Positions 11,521-24,199 are shown, numbered from the stretch's first letter. The stretch is DNA of 64,000 nucleotides from Simmondsia chinensis (GCA_018398585.1 JAGTTD010000001.1:25241438-25305437), one strand, 5' to 3'. Program-made: numbers and translations. The notes: generated by a model from the letters alone, not told the origin.

Positions 11521-12420
11521 CTTATCTGAGCACTCTACTTTTTGAGGAGCAGAGAGAGTAGTACCTTACTTTGCTTTGTGAATTCAAGGACTACTTCGTT
11601 TGGGACCATCATGAAATGCCTGGCCTAGACAGAAAAGTGGTTAAGCATAGGCTTCCTATTAAGCCGGGCTCATGGCCCATCGTTTAGGCCCTGAGGAGGA
11701 TGTCCCAGGAAGTCATTGATTTGATCAAGGAAGAGGTTGAGAGACTCTTAAAGGCCAAAATCGTTGGAACTGGCAAGTATATTGAGTGGTTGGAAAATAT
11801 TGTTCCTGTCATTAAAAAGAATGGCCAAAGTAGGGCTTATTGATTTCAGAGATTTGAATGCAGCCATCCAGAAGGATGAATATCCAATACCTATTGTTGA
11901 TGTGCTTACTAACTCAGCCGCAAGGCATGAGGTTTTGTCCTTTATCGATGGCTACTGTGGGTGCTACTAAGTTATAGGATACTCAGAAAATAGTATTTAG
12001 GTGTCCCAGGTTAATGGGGACGTTTGAATGGGTGGCTATGCCCTTTGGTTTGAAAAACGCTGGAGCCACCTACCAAAGAGTCATGAACATCATTTTTCAT
12101 GACCCCATTGGCAAGACCATGGAAGTCTATATAGATGACATCGTGATCAAATCCAAATCCCAAGTCAAACACTTGGAGGATTTAAGGGGTGCGTTCGTTA
12201 GAATGAGAGCCCATAACCTCAAGATGAATCCATTAAAATGTGGTTTTGGCGTACGAGCTGGAAACTTTCCTAGTTTTTTGGTGCACGAAAGGGGCTTTAA
12301 GGTGGATATTAATAAGACTAAGGCCATCCTACTAAACTGCCTTCAAACAAAATGGAGCTTCAATGCTTCCTTAGGCAGGTTAACTTCTTAAGACATTTTA
12401 TCTCAATTGTCGCAGGGAAA
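11521..12420 (+). pseudogene. Tat element reverse transcriptase
   Basis: Residues of the RT: a KHRLPIKPG lead-in (about 11645), the fingers region with IDFRDLNAA (about 11840-11865), MPFGLKNAGATYQR (about 12038) and the catalytic YIDD (12127-12138). Stops at about 11685 and 11970, a frameshift between 11970 and 12014 and another near 12340 disable it. The GATYQR and YIDD forms set it apart from the FFDD RTs of the chromoviruses. Confidence 0.8.
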
Positions 12421-12469
12421 CCAAAAGTATTCTCTCCACTGCTAAGACTCAAGTCCGAAAAGGACTTCA

Positions 12470-12835
12470 AGTAGGAGGACCCACATCAAGCAGCATTCGT
12501 GGCCATCAAGGATGATTAGGCTGCTGGTACTTTTTCCGCCAAAGCAGGGCAAGCCTTTGAAGACTTATGTCTCTACTTCTGGGGAATCTATTTGTTGTTT
12601 GCTTGTACAAGACAATGAGCAAGGTTTCGATCAGGCTGTGTTCTACCTTAGCCATTGCCTAAATGAATATGAATTAAAGTATTCCTCAATTGCAAAATTG
12701 TGTCTGTCGTTGTTTTATGCATCAAATAAATTGAGACATTATTGCTTGGTGTTTACTATATATGTGGTTGGGCAGAAAGATGTCCTCAAGTACATGCTAG
12801 ATAAACTATTTCTAAGAGAGAGACTGAATAAGTGA
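12470..12835 (+). pseudogene. Tat element RNase H (pol type)
   Basis: Open stretch 12512-12835 with a YVSTSGESICCLLVQ block, the FYLSHCLNEYELKYS motif and KLRHYC. This is the RNase H fused behind RT in all Ty3/Gypsy pols. A second, archaeal-type RNase H follows at 12960. Confidence 0.75.
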
Positions 12836-12959
12836 AGTTTAGCTCTACTTCAGTTTGAGTTGGTTTATATCTCACCAAAGTCAGTAAAGGGATAAGCTTT
12901 AGCAGACTTTTTAGCTGACCACCCAAACATCCATATTGGCCTTAATAATGAGCCAGAAC

Positions 12960-13530
12960 AGCTTCTAGAGGTAGAATTGGTTACTTTAAAACTGTTCTTT
13001 GATAGTTCGAGGATCAATTCAAGTGTTGGTGTTGGAAACGTGATGGAATCCCCTGATGAGTTCATCACTAAATTGGCTATCACCTTGGTGGGAAAATGAT
13101 CTAACAACATGGCAGAGTATGAGGCATTGATAATTGGACTTCAAACTCTTCTAGAAATGCAAGTCCTCAATGTTATTGTCAAGGGGGATTCATAGTTGGT
13201 AATTTGGAAAGTAAAAGAGGAATTTCAATGTTTGAGTGATACTCAAATTGATACTTTTCAGTAGTATTAAAGCTATTAAGTAAATTCAATGGTGTGAAGT
13301 TTGAGCGTATTCCCAGGGAACAGAATAAGGCAGCCAACGACTTGGCTCAGTTGGCATCTTGGTACAAATTGCCTAGAACTTGGTATGAAGAAACCATGGT
13401 CATCAAGACTAAGGTTTTGGATCATGAAATTAAGTTCACTGAGTCCTCTACCCTCGTAAGTGAATATATGCCAAGTAGACACTTCGAGTACTATGAGGCA
13501 AATCAAACTGTCCTAATTCAATGAGAGGGT
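12960..13530 (+). pseudogene. Tat element second RNase H (archaeal type)
   Basis: After the pol RNase H comes a separate RNase H fold: FFDSS with the first acidic residue (about 13000), NNMAEYEALI with the Glu (about 13105-13135) and VKGDS with the second Asp (about 13180-13192), then FERIPREQNKAANDLAQLAS (about 13297-13356). All three acidic positions remain but stops interrupt it (for example about 13100 and 13193). This dual RNase H arrangement is the hallmark of the plant Tat lineage. Confidence 0.8.
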
Positions 13531-14840
13531 TGGAGGAGGCCTTTCGTGGATTACTTCAAGAACCCTCACGATTACATTAAGGACATGAAGATGAAAATGA
13601 GAGCTCACAGATTCCATTTGGACGATGAGTATGGCGAGTTATTTAAAAGGGATGCCAACAGAGTGCTTCTCAAGTGCATTAACTTGGATGAAGCAATGCT
13701 TGTAATGGTAGGAGCCCACGACGGCTATGGATCCCATCTAGCTGGCAACAAAATACATTGGCACATCAGGCGTTATGTCTACTATTGGCTATCAATGATG
13801 GATGATTGCATAAAGTGTGCCATGGGAGGCAGAGCATGCCAAAGACATGGACATGTGCCAAGAGTCTCGACTACTGAGATGCATGCTATTGTCAAACTGT
13901 AGCCCTATAGGGGTTGGGTAATGGACATCATAGGGGAGATTAACCCTCCTTCTAGTAAACAAGATTTTCATATTCTGCTGGCTGCTTACTACTTCAAAAA
14001 TGGGTGGAAGCTAAACCGTATAGGAATATCAATCAGCAAGATGTCATTGAGTTCATCAAAGAACACATCCTATGTAAGTTTAGTATCCCAGAAACCATCA
14101 CAGTGGATCGGGCTAGAGTGTTTAACAGAGCTGAAGTTAAAGAGTTTACTAAGAGTTCCAAAATAGAAATCTTGAACTCAACACCTTATTATGATCAGGC
14201 TAATGGCTAGGCAGAGTACCAATAAGATTCTAAAGGACAACATTGAAAAGATGATAAAGGATAATCCCAGGTAGTGGCATGAGTTTCTACTAGATGCCCT
14301 TTGGGCTTAAAAAACCTCTAAACGAGATGCAATTGGGGCAACTCCTTTGCATTTGACACATGTTCATGATGTTATGCTTCCAATGGAAGTAACAGCAGTT
14401 TAATCTATTAGACCAGCTCACGAAGGGAAGTTTTTTGAACTTGAATATGAGCAGTCTATGATGGATGAGCTTACTAATTTAGACCAAGTAAGGCTTAATG
14501 CTCTTCATAAATTGGAAACTTAAAAGAAGCGGGTTGCCAAAGCCTAAAACAAAAAGGTCAAACCTAGGTCTTTTGACATAGGAGATCTTGTCTGGAAAGT
14601 GGTTTTACCCATTGGCTATAAGGATCAAGTCTTTGGGAAATGGTCCCTAAACTGGGAGGGCCCCATTTGGAGTGATAGAAGTAATTGGAGGTAACGCCTA
14701 TTTGCTCCAAGATCCAAATGGAAAGATTCACCCAAGGGCTATCAAGCTGGGATTCTAACAAAGAAGTCCTTAAGTATAGATACCCAGAGCTATGGGCTCA
14801 ATTTCAGTACCAATGTCTTGAGGATCAACCTCATGATCCT
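13531..14840 (+). pseudogene. Tat element integrase
   Basis: HHCC zinc-binding part near 13710-13830 (paired His, then CIKC). The core has the first Asp in MDII (from 13921), the second in VDRARVF (about 14104) and the Glu just after a stop (CAG to TAG type) at about 14208. A frameshift lies between about 13990 and 14010. The C-terminal region (about 14570-14760) keeps traces such as FDIGDLVWK. Beyond 14840 the sequence turns A-rich and + strand coding ends. Confidence 0.75.
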
Positions 14841-14869
14841 TAATTTAAGAAAAAAAAAAGAAAAAAAGA

Positions 14870-16229
14870 ACTACCAATGTGAGAGAGATATTGAACAAAA
14901 TGCATATTTCATTAGTTGTGGAAACAGTACATGGCTTAGATAACAAAAAAAATTACAAGTGAGTAAATTGTACAACCAAAATCTCTTTACAAGGACTATA
15001 AATATCAGAAGAGTAAAGTCCTAATCCTCACTATGGATTCCTTTATTGAACAGTTTATTGGTTGTATCATTCAACTCACGATCAAGTGAAAGGGCTTTCT
15101 TGAAGGGCTTGATTGTTCTTCTGGGCCTCTATGATGGCCTCTTTGAGTCCTCCAACCACTTAACCTTGTGAGGTATGCTCTTGTCTCAACGAGAGCAGCT
15201 CTACTTTAAGGTGGCTTAGCCTCTCCTCTTAATGATGGATCCCTTCTTCCAGACTTCTGATTCCTTGGGCCTAATGGTCCTGGATCCTTCTTGCTACATG
15301 GAGCTCTTCAAATAATAGCTGCTAGCCACGTACGCTAGCTGAATGCCGAAGGTTTCTAATGGCATCTTGGTAATGCTGTTTCCTCTGTAGAAGGGCTAGA
15401 ACATCTTGGTTCATCTTCAAGGATACCCCCTCAAGGACCTTGAGTTCCATGGAAATAGAGGGAGCCACCTTTGGATCTTCTTTCAAGGATCTTACTAGGG
15501 AAATGGCCTCTTAAAAAGTGGCCCCCCTTAGCCAAGGCTAAAAAAGGGAGATGAATGATTTCTCTCAGTTGTTGGAGTTTGGAGGATTCTTGGTGCAGTT
15601 GTTGGAAATCCAATCTAACACGTACTCCAAACTTCAATAAAGGAGAGGACATTCCCCCTAGCCTTAGGGAAGGAATGGCTATGGAAGAAGTAACCTGCAA
15701 AATGTTAAAAACAAAAGAGTTAGGCAATATTTTGACTTTGGAAAAAGACCAAGGTTAAAAGAAATGCCTTGAGCTTAGTGGCATTAGTTTGAGGAGATGA
15801 AGGGGTCTCTATCTGCATTACTGCCATGGGAGCTTTGGCCGGTACACCTGTCATTGAAGTTTCAACAGGCGTCTCAACTGTTGGAATGGTTGTTGGCTTT
15901 TCAGCCACTGGTACTCCTTCCTTGAGAGGAACTTCTAGAGAACAAGGCTTAAATGTTAGAACCAAACATGGTTTTAATCATCAAGAATTGGAACAGAGAG
16001 GCCTTTACCTTCAGTAATCTCTTCAGTAGAGATTGGGCCTCCTAAGAGTAGGAAGGGAGCTTGCACAAGACCCTGGCTCAAGATAGCTGGGAAGGAAGCA
16101 TCTTCCGGGAGGTGGCTTGTGATTGGTTCAATAACTAAGATACCCATATCACCTTCTCCTTCAGTATTTGAGCTTAATGACTCCGTCTCCTGATGGGGCT
16201 CTGGTGCAGTCTCTCGATATGGAGAATAT
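14870..16229 (-). pseudogene. Antisense frame of the Tat element: C-terminal, coiled-coil part
   Basis: Read on the - strand, this is the downstream part of the frame that begins at 25857-27478, cut by Athila-like element 1. Around 15100-15450 it reads as heptad-rich Leu/Glu/Gln/Lys sequence (for example SLEEGIHH and HLKVELLSLRQEHTSQG), which I judge a coiled coil. Open stretches 15431-15727, 15720-15965 and 15974-16264 carry acidic, Pro/Ser-rich linker sequence. No catalytic motif is visible. Confidence 0.55.
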
Positions 16230-17817
16230 TGATGCTTTACTTGGTACATACTTAGCAAGTGCACTAAGTCTTTTCAAGTAATAAAGAGGGAGTAGAGTAT
16301 CATTCCCACGAGGATTGTTATTGAATGAGTACCGAAATTAGTAGTTTTAGCGCTATTAAAAAGACCAAAATTTAAAGTTTTTGATATGAAACAAAACAAA
16401 ATAAAAAAGAACAACTATGGCTATTGATTTTATAAAAGGGTGTACTGATTTTTAGCAGATTTTAATGATTTAATAAGATCCAAGGCATCCGATTTTACCT
16501 AGTTGTATCAATACGCCTTTCTATTCTCGATATTCAAGTCGTTATTACGAGTTGATGGTCAAAAACCCTAATTTACCAAATATTATCTCCCGAGCAACAT
16601 TTAGCGTGTTCTTTTACATACTCACTTATCTTGCATGAATTTAAATAAGAAAATAGTTTTGAAGATCCATGGTTTTCACTTAAGACCACACAAATCGCGT
16701 TAATCTCTCTCGAGCATTCGCTCAATTTGTGGTATTTATCACGTTATCAATCATCATAAATCTCCTCTCAAAATTATTATGAATCATTATAGACTTTAAA
16801 TGGTGATCAAGCATTCAAAACTCATGAAGAACAATGATAAACACTTCAACAATGCAATAACAAAACATTGAATAAGTTGAATTAGAAGAGAGCGTATATT
16901 ACAACTTAGGCTACATTGGAGCCTTGAAAAAACAAAATTAGTTCATGGTAAACAGAGTATAATACAAAAATATGACACAATTTATGAATTTAAAGAAGTA
17001 AAGGATAGAAAAGAACTAGAAAACAAGAAATCACAAACCAAACTTCTTCTTTTCTCCTCCTTGTTCCTTACGAATTTCTACCCGTATTCCTACTTTGTAT
17101 TGTGTTTTTTCTTGATCAATTGATTACTAAACACTTCCCAAGCATCCCTATTTATAGTATTTGTGGTTGGAATTACTTAAAATAAAAAATATAGCAAGCT
17201 TAAAGCTCATTGCACCAAATTGCTGCCATTTCCGCCCATTTCTGCAGGTTTCTCCAACTTGCTGATTTTTTTCAATTTTTTCTTGCTTTGAACCGCCCAA
17301 AATCAGCATTTACATAAATTTGAACATGTTATTAAGGTGAACAAGAGGTTTTTTCAGTTGATTTGTCCATTTTGCCACCCAAATTTGCAAGTTGAAGTGA
17401 ATTGTGCAGGCTTGTTCTTCATTCTTTGCAGCTTGCTATTCTTGCTTGTTTCTCTTCATTTTTTTTTTTTTTTCAGATATGGCCTCCCAAAATCAGTCTT
17501 GATATCATCCTTGCATTTGATTCGCTTGAATTGCCACCCAAAATTGCTAATTGTAGCAAATTTTACATGTTCTTGGGTTTCCTTGCTTTAGCCATGTAAA
17601 ATGTTGTATCTAGCCCCTTTTTGGATTTTGTTTGATATATCTTGCATTCAATTGTTGATGTTGATGATAAAACCTGGCAAGATTTAGCACAAAATGAGTG
17701 TTTTTGCACGAAAATGGAAATAGAAGCAAAAAAGAGCAAAAGCGAAAAAAATTTGATGTATTGTTATAAAATGGACTAAAATGATATGAATAATTATATA
17801 CTAAATTGGACTTATCA
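16230..17817 (-). mobile_element. 3' LTR of Athila-like element 1
   Basis: 1588 bp, TGATGCTTTACTTGG at the left end and ACTTATCA at the right (TGATAAGT on the - strand). Alignable along its length with 20804-21392 plus 24832-25851, and with 40197-41610 and 55718-57138. Confidence 0.9.
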
Positions 17818-17832
17818 AAATATCCCCAAACT
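17818..17832 (-). promoter_or_regulatory. Polypurine tract of Athila-like element 1
   Basis: Read on the - strand: AAGTTTGGGGATATT directly before the LTR start. The same place in the other two copies has GGGGG (41611-41625 and 57139-57153). Confidence 0.75.
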
Positions 17833-19030
17833 TAAATCTTACTCATCCTCGAGTAAGGCTAAACATTAAAGCTTAGGATCTCATACTTTTCAAGAATTTA
17901 TCACAATTCAAAGGAAGACTACTTTTAATAGAAAGGAATGACCGAGACTCAAAGTTTTAAGGTTCTAAAGGTAAAACAATCTTTCCAAGGAAAAACCCAT
18001 CAATCACCTAGGTAACGGAATTCAAAAGTTGGCTAAGTATATTAAGTTTATTCGTTCTTTCTAATCTCAAGACATTCAACCCGAATAGAAGACAAAAATC
18101 ATGCAACTCATAACAAGACTTCTCAAGTATGCCAAGACTAAAATTATTCAACAAATTTTCTATTTAAAATTTTTTTTTTTCTAAGGTGCTCAGTTCCTTG
18201 TTAGCTTTCTAAGTACTCCTTGCAACGAGCTTTTAATGTGGCAGCTCCCATTCTAGTTGGCCTAGGTTACCAGGTGTTAAAACACCCCTACAGATCTACT
18301 TGCTCGAGTCACACCGTAGCACATATCCAAATGATAAATGTTTTTAACAGGATAGCGGTGCTTAGTGATTCTCTCTCTCTATTTTTATTATACTGTATTT
18401 TTTTCTTCATATTTTTCTTTTACTTAGACTTAGGCATAACTCTTGAAAAACTATTATGGAAATGATAATCTTAATGAAATCTATTCAAATTTGAGCATCT
18501 TTTAATCAAAAAGAAAGGTAAAGCAGCCATGCTAACTAGTGAACTCAAATACCATGGTTTTATCAAGATAGTGCCTTAGATTAGATCATGTTTTGCAATT
18601 ACAATAAAAAAACAATTGATTCTTAGGTTAATCAAATCTAATTAAAGTAAACGAGCTAAAAAAGGTAGAAAATTTTCCTAAAAAGCATGAAGATAAGTTC
18701 TCAAAATTTTTTTTTTCTTTTGTCTTTTGTTTTTTTGATTCAAAATGAAATTTTAAAAAGACTAATGATCTAAACTGTAGAAATTAGACAATCTTTTTGT
18801 TGGCCGACACTATCTACATCCCCATATAAAGGCTCCGAACTTTGGGAGGCACTAAAGTCGACTCTAAAAGATAATACAGGAAAACGTTTTTAAAACAATT
18901 TTGTCCAAAATTTTAAAAATTGTCTCTCCCACCCCCAAACTAAAAGTTAACATTGTCCTCAATGTTAAAAGAAATAAAAAGAACACAACAGTAGGTGAGA
19001 GATACTTCCCAGGTTTAAGGATTGCTTTTT
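17833..19030 (-). other. Non-coding internal region of Athila-like element 1
   Basis: No credible frame. It carries a block at about 18185-18330 (the ...GGTACCAGGTGTT... type) also found in element 2 (about 42540-42690) but missing from element 3, and a segment matching 42700-43300 and 57700-58400 in the other copies. It joins the 3' side of the gag remnant directly to the 3' LTR, so pol was lost between them. Confidence 0.6.
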
Positions 19031-19213
19031 GATGGTGAACGTTGTCATCAGGTCACCCTCAAATATGTTTCAAAATCCCGTTTGGATAAAATATATGAGA
19101 AAATAATAAAAATAAAAGGAAAATAAAATAAATGAAGTAAGGATAAGAATACTTGGGTTGCCTCCCAAGAAGCGCTTAAGTTATAGTCGTTAGCTCGACT
19201 TTTTGATGATGAT

Positions 19214-20151
19214 CTATCCCGTGTCCTGAAAGAGAATAGAGTTTCCTCCATCCATCCTCAATGACCTTTTTCTTCCATGGATCATCTTTGAACCCTTCTT
19301 TACACGACCACCTCCACCTTCTCTAATGATGGGTTTTCTGAACTTAATGTGCCAGGACTTGAATTTTCTTTTTTGACCTTTTCTGCATTTTTTCACTGCG
19401 GCATCTATGGTTCCAAAAACCTCTGACCATGTTAGATAAGCTCGACATTCTATTTTGATAACTGGTGGCGGTGGGTCGGTCAAGATAGGTTTGGTCATTG
19501 GGGGCGATGAGTCTATCATGGGGGTTATGTCACATTGAGATAGTTCTTCTAATGTGTTCTCATCCCTCAATGTTATGGCATTAGTTTGCTCCCCCAGGTC
19601 GGAATAGCTAGGCAAGGAATCTTTAGACCTCTCAGAAAGTTCCTCTAATGTAGTCCCTACTTGAGGTTCTAGATTTTGGATGGAGGTTTCTTGGTTTTTT
19701 AAGTTAGCCACAGTTTCCATGAACTCCTAAATGTCTTCTCTAAGTCAGATTTCTTTTCTTGAGATGGATAAGTGGGTGACCAAGATGCTTCGTGGTGGTT
19801 CCAAGAAAAGTTAGAAGGGTTCATCGATCCTTGACTATAGGTGCTAGAGTAGGGGTTGTACTGGGGTTAGTTATAATTTGACATGTAGTTATCTTGTTCA
19901 AAAGCTGATGAGGAAAAGCTATTACCCATTAAGCATTTTATACAAGCATGGTTGCCTGCAAAAAAATCACATCTAGGAGTACGAACAACTTTGAGACTTA
20001 TAATGTGATCCAATTGTTTTTGAACAAGTGAAAGTGGAGCAGATAACGCATTAATTTCATGAATGCTCAATTGTCTTTTTGGTATAGCGCGACATTGATG
20101 TCTCATATAGTTGTTGCAAGCCATCACTTTTAGCTCTTTTTTTCTTAACAA
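19214..20151 (-). pseudogene. Athila-like gag remnant
   Basis: Two open stretches on the - strand: 20151-19867 and 19720-19214. The first has a decayed zinc finger, CDFFAGNHACIKC, where a CxxC form is expected (the second Cys is Phe), followed by a GNSF...QDNYMSNYN stretch typical of Athila-like gag. The second is an acidic and Pro-rich stretch (TKPILTDPPPPVIKIE) and a basic tail, with a counterpart in element 3 at 58560-58905. The N-terminal capsid part is lost or too diverged to read. Confidence 0.65.
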
Positions 20152-20780
20152 AATACGAAAAAATAAACTTCAAAGTTAGAGAAAAGATAAAAATAATGAG
20201 AAAGTACCAAAATATAGTAATATAACACAAAACTTAACAAAAAAAAATTTTTTTTTTAGGGGGGTACGGGAGATAGTATAGTAATGTTTTGAAAAACTTA
20301 AAAATACAAACTTAACTTTGAAAAACTTATCAAGGTGAATTAAAAAGTTTAAAGAAAGATAAAATTAATAAGAAAAGTTAAAAATACAACAATCTAATAA
20401 TCTAATACAAAAACTTAACAAAAACAAAATTTTAAAGCGGGTAATAAAACTAATGTTTTGAAATTCTTTAAAAATAACAATTTTAGCTTTCAAAATTTTT
20501 TTCAAAGTGAACTTATAAGTAAAAGAAGTTGAAAATAAAGAGAAAACACAAGAAACACAACAGAATAGCACAAATTTAACAAAACTTAACAAAAACAGAA
20601 TTTTAGGGGGTTGTCGTATACGAATTTTAAAAAAGAACTTTACAAGTTAAAAAAAGTTAATGAAATGAATGAAATAAAATATTCCTCTTCAAATGTAAAC
20701 AAAATTTACAAGTTTTTACAAAACAACTTCAAATTAGTACCAAAACTAGTTGGTATCAATATCACTCGAATAAGAACAAT
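20152..20780 (-). other. A/T-rich leader of Athila-like element 1
   Basis: Between the primer site and the gag remnant on the - strand. Rich in AAACTTAACAAAA-type repeats (about 20220-20600), with no coding signature. I read it as the untranslated leader. Confidence 0.55.
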
Positions 20781-20803
20781 CCCAGGCAATGGCGCCAAAA
20801 ACT
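20781..20803 (-). promoter_or_regulatory. Primer binding site, tRNA-Asp type
   Basis: On the - strand the LTR end is followed by TTTTTGGCGCCATTGCCTGGGA. This is close to the TGGCGCC(G)TTGCC(G)GGGA site complementary to tRNA-Asp that Athila-type elements use. Confidence 0.8.
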
Positions 20804-21392
20804 TGATGCTTTACTTGGTGTTTGCTTAGCAAGTGCACTAAGTCATATCAAGTAATAAAGAGTGGGTAGAGTATTGTTCCCATGAGGATTGTTATTGAAT
20901 GAATACCGAAATTAGTAGTTTTAGCGCTATTTGAAAGACCGAAATTTAAAGTTTTTGACATGAAACAAAATAAAATACAAAAGAACAAAAATGGTTACTG
21001 ATTTTATAAAAGGGTGTGCTGATTTTTATAAGATTTTAATGATTTAATAAGATTGAAGGCATCCGATTTCACTTAGTTGCATCAATACGCCTTTCTATTC
21101 TCGATATTCTAGTCGTTATTACGTGTTGATGGTCGAAAACCCTAATTTACCAAATATTCTCTCTCGAGCAACATTTAGTATCCTATTTTACATACTAACT
21201 CATCAATCTCTTGTATCAATTTAAATAAGAAAATAGTTTTGAAGATTTATGGTTTTCACTTAACATCACACAAATCGCGTCAATCTCTCTCAAGCATTTG
21301 CTCAATTTGTGGTATTTATCACCTTAGCAATCATCATAAATCTCCTATTGGACTCATTATGGATCATTATAAGCTTTAAATGGTGATCAAGC

Positions 21393-22022
21393 TGTCACAA
21401 ATCCGAGAGTCATGGCTTGAGCTTGAATGGAAATCGGTTGATATTGTTTAGATTTTTTGGAGAGTTGGATGAGAAAAAAAAAAGATGAATTAGAGTTAAG
21501 ATGAGAAGAGAATTAGAATTAGACTTAAGATGAGAAGAGAAAGTGGAAGTTTAGATGAGAGGAGATAGAAATTCAAGATGAGAAAATAGGAAAATTTCAT
21601 TGATAATATTTTTGTTGGATGATTACAACTTAGAGCTTACACATATATATAGCAACTAATGCATAACCAAATTCATGAACTTAACTTAATGCTTCCCCTT
21701 GTCCAAGACACGTGTGGAAGAAGAACAAGGAAAAGGAAGGGATTCACCTGCCTAAGATATTTCCTATGTATTATTCTAGAAGCATTAGTGGTAATTTGGG
21801 CCGGGCCAAGAAGGAAAAATGGGCCCGGCCTAGGACAAGACCGGGACAAGGGCGTGACAAACCCATAAATAGTACTACTACTTAGCTTCTTTTTCATATA
21901 AGGACTATTCAAGAAGCCTCATGAGCATTCTAGAATATTTCGGGCAAAACTTAAGTAATATAAAATACTAATAGGCATCCTGGTGTGTTGTTAAGACAAG
22001 GTCACGGTCTAGGATCGTGACA
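21393..22022 (-). mobile_element. 3' LTR of the small chromovirus
   Basis: 630 bp, TGTCACAAATCC to GATCGTGACA as read on +. About the same length as its partner 24200-24831 and very similar by eye. Confidence 0.9.
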
Positions 22023-22040
22023 ATGCTGTCCTCTCGAAAG

Positions 22041-22060
22041 GATCCTTGGCCTCAAGGATC
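22041..22060 (-). other. Pre-PPT hairpin, small chromovirus
   Basis: GATCCTTGGCCTCAAGGATC: a perfect 8-bp stem with 4-base loop. On the - strand the chromodomain frame ends F-D-P-stop with the TGA at the stem-loop border (22052-22054). Confidence 0.8.
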
Positions 22061-22450
22061 AAAGTCCAAAAATTGTCCCCGAATAAAGGAGAAGCCCTCC
22101 CAAGTTTTCTTTTCCTCAGTGCCATTGGTCCACTGCACCCGGATCTTAAGTACCCTCCTGCCTTCGCGCTTGTCCCAACACCGCTCTAGGACTCTTGTGG
22201 GTTCAAAGGCCTCTTTGGTCTTGGTCTTCTTAAGTTGCTTCATTACTTGTCCAACCTTCTTCTTGACAGTCTTGACTATCCCCTTGCGAGACAATGAGTG
22301 CAAGGTGACCTTCCCCTTCTGTCCTTGTAGTGTCATTTCCTTGTCCTCCTTGTGACAGGTGAGCTTTATTGCGGCAAAGTCAAAGGCGATCGGTCCATAC
22401 TTCTGAAGCCACACCACCCCAAGCACTATGTCATGGCCCTTCAAGTTCAA
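22052..22450 (-). pseudogene. Protease end joined to a chromodomain
   Basis: A 132-codon open stretch. The first part (KGHDIVLGVVWLQKYGP) is the end of the protease region; mid-part KKVGQVMKQLKK is basic; the last 50 residues (FEPTRVLERCW..., RVQWTNGTEEKKTWEGF, FIRGQF) are a chromodomain with its aromatic residues. Normally RT, RNase H and integrase lie between these parts. Here the same frame runs across the join, so the deletion is in frame. Whether a protein is made is unknown. Confidence 0.75.
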
Positions 22451-22464
22451 CGCCTGAAGGTTGT

Positions 22465-23700
22465 CTATGAATGTTTCCCCTTGTGCCTTCCATTCAACTT
22501 AGGGCAACGCAAGTAACTCATCAAGGCTTCCCCATTGGCCACGGTCACGGTCATAGCTACGGTAGGTAGTGTTGCCAGCTTGAGTTCTTTGACCAAGTGT
22601 TCATCAATGAAGCTATGAGTGCTTCCGCTATCCACAAGGATCGTTACAGGCCTCCTTTTGATGCTTCCTTTAATTCTGAAAGTGTTGTGTGTGACCTTTC
22701 CCTCCAAGATGCACAACGAGACCTCCATATCCTCTTCTTCTTCATTGGCTTCCTCCTCTTGGTTTGGTTCTTGCTCATGAGTTCACTCAACTCCCTTCGT
22801 GCTATTGAGTTGTTTTACTTTGCACACATGTTTGAGAAAGTATCTCTCCTGACACCGGTAGCACTTGCTGTAGTCGCGCGTGGCTGTGATGAACCAGTTG
22901 ACATGGTTAGCCCTCCTTTGGACACGGTTGTCTTGGCAATGGAGCTGGATGAGGACTGTGGCTACTGCGACTGGATTGGCATGCCGGACTTGGTCACAGT
23001 TTTGTCCCTACAAGCCTGGACAGACCTCAGTGTTGGTTGCATGGTGACCCTTTGCTCCTCCACTATGATCTCTTATAGTTTGGCTTGCTTAAAGGTTGTG
23101 CCTAAGTCTGGTGGTTTCCCAGACTTGATTATAGCTCTTAGGGCCAGCTTAAGCCCACTAATGAAGCTCGAGATGAAGTAGGCCTCGCTTAATGTTGGGT
23201 GATATATTACCATCCAACTCCTTAGCTCCTCAAAGCGAATGACATATTCTTCAACCGTCCCCTCTTGTGTCATTTTGCTAAATTCTTCCACCACATCGTG
23301 AAGAGAGCGATCTCCAAATCTTTTGTAAAACTCGTCCAAAAAGAATTGCTAACACATGTGTCGATGCTTTAGTTCCAAGGCATGGAACCACACATCCCCA
23401 TAGTCATGAAGATGGCTTGAGGCATATTCCACCCACTCCTCGGTTGGAACTTGGTACTTCCGAAAATATTTGTGACAATTTTGGATCCAAACTCTCAGAT
23501 TAGTACCTTCGAATTTTGGTAGCTCCAACTTCGAATTGTGACAGTTTGTCCATGAATGGGTGCCACCGTTGTTGCGTCTGGTTTCCCCCTCTTCATGAAC
23601 TTGGTTCTGGCTTCTGATCTCTTGTGGTTCGTGAGGTGGTGGTGGCAGGATTCCCGGTCCCTTCAATCGAACATAATTCCCTGAACCTCTAGCCTCTTGG
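22465..23700 (-). pseudogene. Gag and protease of the small chromovirus
   Basis: Gag spans 23666-23073 (LPKFEGTNLRVW near the start; YVIRFEELRSWM; AYFISSFISGLK) with a stop at 23349 and another at about 23073. A CYRCQ...H..C knuckle lies near 22830-22870. The protease active site is intact as [12 protein letters not shown] (about 22600-22640). Further stops at about 22784 and 23000. The zinc knuckle and DSG triad suggest that its proteins once worked. Confidence 0.75.
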
Positions 23701-24183
23701 CGTGAAGTTGTTTCCGGTGCAATTTCGGCTATAACCTCAGGCTGTTTCTCTATTTTGCATAGCGATTGTTGTATCTACTTAATTACTTTGGCCATGGCAT
23801 TCATCTGGGTCTTGATTTCGGTCACTTCGGTCTTGACCTCGGTCACTTCGGTCTTGACCTTAGTCACTTCGGTCCTGACCTCTGTCACACCAGACTCCGA
23901 CCTTCGGTAAGAAGACCTAAGCTCCTCATTGATCTGGTGTTGTTCCTCCTTGTCCTTGGCTTGGTCTCACTGTATAGCATTGAGGCGTCTCTCAATGGCC
24001 TCAATTCTCTCTTGCGTGTCCGTTGTTCCTTCGGATGCAGACATCGTCACGGCATCTCGGCAACTTCTTGTTTTGGCCAGCTTCAAGGACGATCAAGATT
24101 CAAGGCACGGAATTTTTTATTTTTTTTTTTTGATTCGGTAGTGAAGAGCTACGAGTGACAAGACTATCCTACGATTGAAAGAT

Positions 24184-24199
24184 GGCTCTGATACCACTT
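24184..24199 (-). promoter_or_regulatory. Primer binding site of the small chromovirus
   Basis: On the - strand AAGTGGTATCAGAGCC follows the LTR end. TGGTATCAGAGC is the full tRNA-Met-type site. Confidence 0.85.

Noticed and set aside
19048..19251. A small - strand frame with a hydrophobic stretch that might be an envelope-like remnant
   Set aside because: The hydrophobicity follows from AT-rich sequence; no signal peptide or conserved block, and the other Athila-like copies do not keep it open.
22597..23181. A 194-codon + strand frame
   Set aside because: It is the mirror of the - strand gag-protease of the small chromovirus, which carries the recognisable motifs.
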